From contig DAOUWX010000059.1 of NCBI GenBank assembly GCA_030666935.1, positions 1 through 9,142 of the forward strand: 9,142 bases of DNA, written 5' to 3'. Origin of the DNA: Atribacterota bacterium. GTDB taxonomy: Bacteria > Atribacterota > Phoenicimicrobiia > Phoenicimicrobiales > Phoenicimicrobiaceae. The notes beneath the pieces are model-generated. The model was not told the origin of the DNA. It saw only the letters and a list, made by a program, of their open reading frames with translations, and searched no databases. Positions 6,702 through 9,142 of the stretch are shown here, in pieces (positions within the stretch are counted from its first letter, which is position 1; each line of letters opens with the position of its first letter). The translations under genes were made by a program, and so were the position numbers.

Positions 6702-6729
6702 TTAGTCGTTAGTGAACAGTCGTGAGTAT
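6702..6729 (+). repeat. NNAGTNN heptamer array
   Basis: Four units in 7-nt register: TTAGTCG, TTAGTGA, ACAGTCG and TGAGTAT. The first 12 bases, plus the base before them, also occur at 2115-2127 in cassette 1. Confidence 0.6.
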
Positions 6730-6775
6730 ATAATTACTCGGCCGGCTTGCTAGTTAATGAACTAACTAATTCTCT

Positions 6776-6810
6776 ACGCTAAACGCTATACGCTATACGC
6801 TCTACGCTAT
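6776..6810 (+). repeat. Right ACGCTNN heptamer array of cassette 2 (array D)
   Basis: Five perfect heptamers with variable pairs AA, AT, AT, CT and AT. Inverted relative to array C: allowing one extra heptamer in D, the two arms match at 25 of 26 positions. The last unit contains the ftsI stop codon (TAG, 6809-6807), so the insertion boundary reaches the ftsI reading frame. Confidence 0.9.
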
Positions 6811-8492
6811 TCATTTGTCGGAACCGACAAGTGAGGGAGAACCTTGGAAGCAATCTCCTGGAAAACCGGAGCAGCCACTGTCCCACCGTAATAACTCCCC
6901 TTAGGTTCATCTAATAAAACCAGGATAGATATTTTAGGGTTCTCTGCAGGAACATATCCCACAAAAAATGAACTATATTTATCTTCGGAATATTTACCGG
7001 TAGAAAAATCAAATTTTTGAGCAGTCCCGGTTTTTCCTGCGGCTTGATACCCTGCAAGTTTGGCTCTTGTACCAGTTCCGTCATTAACCACTTGTTCCAA
7101 TATTTTACTCATAGTTAAGGCAGTATCTACCGATACAACCTGTCTTACTGGTTTTGGTTTGAATATTTTAATTTTATTTTGCGTAGAATCTATTATTTCC
7201 TTCACTATCATCGGTTTCATCAAAGTCCCCCGATTAGCTATTGCCGATACAGCCATTATCAGCTGAAGGGGAGTTACAGAAATTTCTTGACCTATAGATA
7301 AAGAAGCCAGGGAAATTTTTGACCAATCCTTTGTGCTTCTTACCAGGCCATTTGTTTCACCGGGTAAATTTATTTCAGTCAATGTCCCAAACCCGAACCT
7401 TCTAATCGACTTTTCAAAAACCTTTTCATCTAATCTCGTTCCGGTTTGAATTACTCCAATATTACAGGAATTTTTCACTATATCGGTAAGATCTTGAGAA
7501 CCATGTTGATGTATATCGTGAAAAATAGTCCCATTGTATTTTACCCACCCCTTACAATAAAATTGGTCATTTAAATTGGCTACTTTTTCTTCCAGGGCGG
7601 TAGCTATGGTAATAATTTTAAAGGTCGATCCCGGTTCATAGGCATCAGTTACTGCTCTATTTCTCCAAATATCACGGGGATATTGATTAAAATAATTGGG
7701 GTTATAGGAAGGTTCTACTGCCATTGCTAAAATTTCCCCGGTTTTAGGTTCTACTACAATAGCAATTCCTGTTTTGGCTTTAGATTTTTGAAAAGCTTTA
7801 TCCAAAGCTTCTTCAGTGATATATTGGATAACTTCATCAATAGTCAATACAATTGAACGCCCATCTTTGTGACCAGTTGGTTCTTTAATACTTAAAGGTA
7901 CCTTGCCTCCTATAGCATCTCTTTCTAAAATTACTAAACCAGGCAAACCTTTTAGTTCTTTATCAAAAAATGATTCCAAACCTTCCAGTCCTTGATTGTC
8001 TATCCCCACAAATCCCATTAAATTAGAAGCCAAATAATTCTTAGGGTAATGTCTTTTGCCCTCATCCAAGAAATCAAATCCCTCCAGGTTTAGTTTTTCA
8101 ATCTCTGCTACTTCTGTTTCTTTTAACTTCCTCTTTATCCACACAAAAGACTTTTTCTGGTTTAATTTTTCCAGTACATCTTTTGTTTTTAAATTCAAGA
8201 TTGAAGATATTTTTTGGGCAGTTTCTTGAGGATTTTCAACTTTAGGGGGAATGGCAAATAAAGATTGCACATTAACATTCACGGCTAATTTTTTATAATT
8301 TCTATCATAAATGTTACCTCGTTCTCCTTCAATAGAAAAAGAAGTGAGGTGTTCTTGTTGGGCAATTTCTTTAAATCTATCACTTTGAATGATCTGAATG
8401 TTATATAATCTATAAATTAATGAAAAATAAAGAATTATGAATACTATAAGTAATAAAATAATACGTTCTTTTTTCTCTTTGGAAAGCAACAA
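6807..8492 (-). CDS. ftsI: FtsI/PBP2B-type class B penicillin-binding protein (septal transpeptidase)
   Basis: Membrane-anchored D,D-transpeptidase that cross-links septal peptidoglycan with FtsW. 561 residues: a short basic N-terminus, one membrane segment (about 10-28), the pedestal beginning with ERGNIYDRN (57-65), then the transpeptidase domain. Catalytic motifs are all present: STFK (S289, K292), SCN (342-344) and KTGT (487-490). The chain ends soon after the catalytic domain (AAPVF..IA), so there are no C-terminal PASTA repeats. It starts at TTG (8492-8490) with AAGAGGGCGG (8499-8508) just upstream; a second TTG follows immediately and is the alternative. The stop lies in repeat array D, so the final residues may have been altered by the insertion. 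Position between ftsL and murE is standard. Confidence 0.95.
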   Translation of the reverse strand: MLLSKEKKERIILLLIVFIILYFSLIYRLYNIQIIQSDRFKEIAQQEHLTSFSIEGERGNIYDRNYKKLAVNVNVQSLFAIPPKVENPQETAQKISSILNLKTKDVLEKLNQKKSFVWIKRKLKETEVAEIEKLNLEGFDFLDEGKRHYPKNYLASNLMGFVGIDNQGLEGLESFFDKELKGLPGLVILERDAIGGKVPLSIKEPTGHKDGRSIVLTIDEVIQYITEEALDKAFQKSKAKTGIAIVVEPKTGEILAMAVEPSYNPNYFNQYPRDIWRNRAVTDAYEPGSTFKIITIATALEEKVANLNDQFYCKGWVKYNGTIFHDIHQHGSQDLTDIVKNSCNIGVIQTGTRLDEKVFEKSIRRFGFGTLTEINLPGETNGLVRSTKDWSKISLASLSIGQEISVTPLQLIMAVSAIANRGTLMKPMIVKEIIDSTQNKIKIFKPKPVRQVVSVDTALTMSKILEQVVNDGTGTRAKLAGYQAAGKTGTAQKFDFSTGKYSEDKYSSFFVGYVPAENPKISILVLLDEPKGSYYGGTVAAPVFQEIASKVLPHLSVPTNE

Positions 8493-8498
8493 TTATTT

Positions 8499-8508
8499 CC
8501 GCCCTCTT
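8499..8508 (-). promoter_or_regulatory. Shine-Dalgarno region selecting the ftsI TTG start
   Basis: A purine-rich AAGAGGGCGG ends 6 nt before the TTG at 8492-8490; GAGG within it is 10 nt away. It favours the first of two consecutive TTG codons. Confidence 0.6.
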
Positions 8509-8513
8509 TAACC

Positions 8514-8531
8514 TATACTGCTACAAGTATA
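8514..8531. other. Small perfect inverted repeat in the ftsL-ftsI gap
   Basis: TATACT and AGTATA, 6 bp each, flank a 6-base loop directly after the ftsL stop. It is AT-rich and has no U-tract following, so it is too weak for a terminator; it may be chance. Confidence 0.3.
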
Positions 8532-8972
8532 TTATTTTAATGCCCCTAAAATCAAGTCATTTATATCCTTTAGGTCAAAACTAGCCCAAAAATTCTTTTC
8601 CTTTTCATAATTGTTACTGATTGCTCCGATATCATTTCTGGAATTAATCTCAGGAGCGGGATTTAAAGCAATAAATTTAACTTCTTTTGGTCTAATCATT
8701 CCTAAATGATTGCAAGCAATTTTTTCAATTCTATCTAAAGCAGAAAGAGTCTCTGCGGTAAGTTCAAGTTTTTTATTTTCTTCCCCCAAGGCTATTTTTT
8801 CATTTTCTAGCTTTATTAATTTGTATCCTAATTCAGTTAATATAATGTTATTAGAAATATATAAAATTACTATAGAAGTGACAAGAATTACGAAAATTAA
8901 AAATGACCCAAAAACAATTATGGCATTCTTATTATCGTAATTACCGGTAGCTATAGCACTACTCCCTCTCAT
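8532..8972 (-). CDS. ftsL: FtsL-like divisome protein
   Basis: Bitopic membrane protein of the divisome, expected to join FtsB/DivIC and FtsQ/DivIB and to activate the FtsW-FtsI synthase. Of 146 residues, about 1-16 are cytoplasmic, 17-40 form one membrane segment, and 45-80 form a charged heptad-like coiled coil (LENEKIALGEENKKLEL), followed by RIEKIACNHLGMIRP (81-95), the small motif usual after the coiled coil in FtsL/DivIC proteins. Beyond it lies a tail of about 50 residues without a recognisable domain, making it longer than many FtsL (often 90-120). Sequence conservation in this family is low, so the name rests on topology and on its place between rsmH and ftsI. The ATG has a near-perfect AGAGGTGA upstream. 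Confidence 0.88.
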   Translation of the reverse strand: MRGSSAIATGNYDNKNAIIVFGSFLIFVILVTSIVILYISNNIILTELGYKLIKLENEKIALGEENKKLELTAETLSALDRIEKIACNHLGMIRPKEVKFIALNPAPEINSRNDIGAISNNYEKEKNFWASFDLKDINDLILGALK

Positions 8973-8978
8973 ATTTTA

Positions 8979-8986
8979 TCACCTCT
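8979..8986 (-). promoter_or_regulatory. Shine-Dalgarno of ftsL, containing the rsmH stop
   Basis: AGAGGTGA lies 6 nt before the ftsL ATG. Its last three bases are the rsmH TGA, so translation of the two genes is probably coupled. Confidence 0.85.
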
Positions 8987-9142
8987 TTGCTTTTATTGTT
9001 CTCTCTGCCACTCTCAATTTAGCGCTTCTTGCTTTAGGATTATCCCTTACTTCCTCCGAAGAAGGTCTAATTGGTTTTTTGGTTATAATTTTCAATCCGT
9101 AATTCTTTTGTTCTTTCCCTTCTCTTTCTGCTTCCTTAAATA
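8979..9142 (-). CDS. rsmH: RsmH, 16S rRNA (cytosine-1402-N4)-methyltransferase, C-terminal fragment
   Basis: Only the last 54 complete codons are inside the window; the 5' part lies beyond the right edge. The frame reads ...YGLKIITKKPIRPSSEE, then NPKARSAKLRVAER and a short basic tail before TGA (8981-8979). The KPI.PS..E...NP.ARSAKLR.AE pattern is the highly conserved C-terminus of RsmH (MraW), an S-adenosylmethionine-dependent methyltransferase acting on C1402 of 16S rRNA, and rsmH is the usual gene before ftsL. The truncation is due to the window edge, not a pseudogene. Confidence 0.95.
   Translation of the reverse strand, partial: FKEAEREGKEQKNYGLKIITKKPIRPSSEEVRDNPKARSAKLRVAERTIKAKR

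Larger units (their letters stand above)
6535..6810. mobile_element. Cassette 2: gene-less repeat cassette between ftsI and murE
   Basis: Fills nearly the whole 295-nt ftsI-murE gap. It has the same outer layout as cassette 1 (AGCGTNN on the left, ACGCTNN on the right) but no credible gene inside. The interior is a series of other short-period arrays plus a small AT-rich remainder. It looks like a non-autonomous or decayed relative of cassette 1; mobility is inferred, not shown. Confidence 0.55.

Noticed and set aside
6720..6770. Small hairpins (TAGTT/AACTA near 6751-6764, and the palindrome CGGCCG) as regulatory sites
   Set aside because: Stems of five or six pairs in repeat-rich, AT-rich DNA are not significant on their own and match no operator I recognise.
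6535..6810. CRISPR array
   Set aside because: Units are 7-8 nt with 2-nt variable positions; there are no 25-40 nt repeats with unique spacers of similar length, and no cas genes.
6773..6810. Rho-independent terminator after ftsI
   Set aside because: The inverted arms C and D are more than 200 nt apart and no U-tract follows; the downstream genes belong to the same operon.

Overview
This is an AT-rich bacterial segment holding most of a division and cell wall (dcw) operon, with every gene on the minus strand. Read in transcription order (high to low coordinates) it is rsmH (3' end only), ftsL, ftsI, murE, murF, mraY, a small four-helix-bundle (S23/Avd-type) gene, ftsW and murG (its C-terminal end runs off the window). 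The low GC, TTG starts, strong Shine-Dalgarno sites and gene order fit many low-GC bacteria and candidate phyla. I cannot name the phylum from sequence alone; an uncultivated lineage such as Atribacterota is only a guess.

Most junctions are tight: rsmH-ftsL 6 nt, ftsL-ftsI 39 nt, murE-murF 4 nt, murF-mraY 10 nt and ftsW-murG 12 nt. Several Shine-Dalgarno sites overlap or abut the stop codon of the gene before. The products form one pathway. MurE and MurF build the UDP-MurNAc-pentapeptide, MraY makes lipid I and MurG makes lipid II. FtsW with FtsI polymerises and cross-links septal peptidoglycan, FtsL belongs to the divisome scaffold, and RsmH methylates 16S rRNA.

Two junctions break the pattern, and they are the interesting part. 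mraY-ftsW (2098-2639, 542 nt) and ftsI-murE (6512-6806, 295 nt) each hold a cassette bounded by inverted arrays of a degenerate heptamer, AGCGTNN on the left and ACGCTNN on the right. Cassette 1 encloses a 116-residue four-helix-bundle protein of the 23S-rRNA-intervening-sequence family and sits where murD lies in the usual dcw order; murD is absent from the window. Cassette 2 has no gene but carries three more short-period arrays (CGTATNN, CCRGTCNN, NNAGTNN). The left arms of the two cassettes share an identical 31-bp stretch. In the operon RNA each pair of arms could form a long stem, which recalls the rRNA intervening sequences that encode this protein family. I read this as a dispersed repeat-plus-helper-protein element, possibly mobile, inserted between stop codons and ribosome binding sites of an essential operon.

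MurE is also unusual: it has DNPK instead of the DNPR motif of meso-diaminopimelate-adding enzymes, and several other family motifs are changed.
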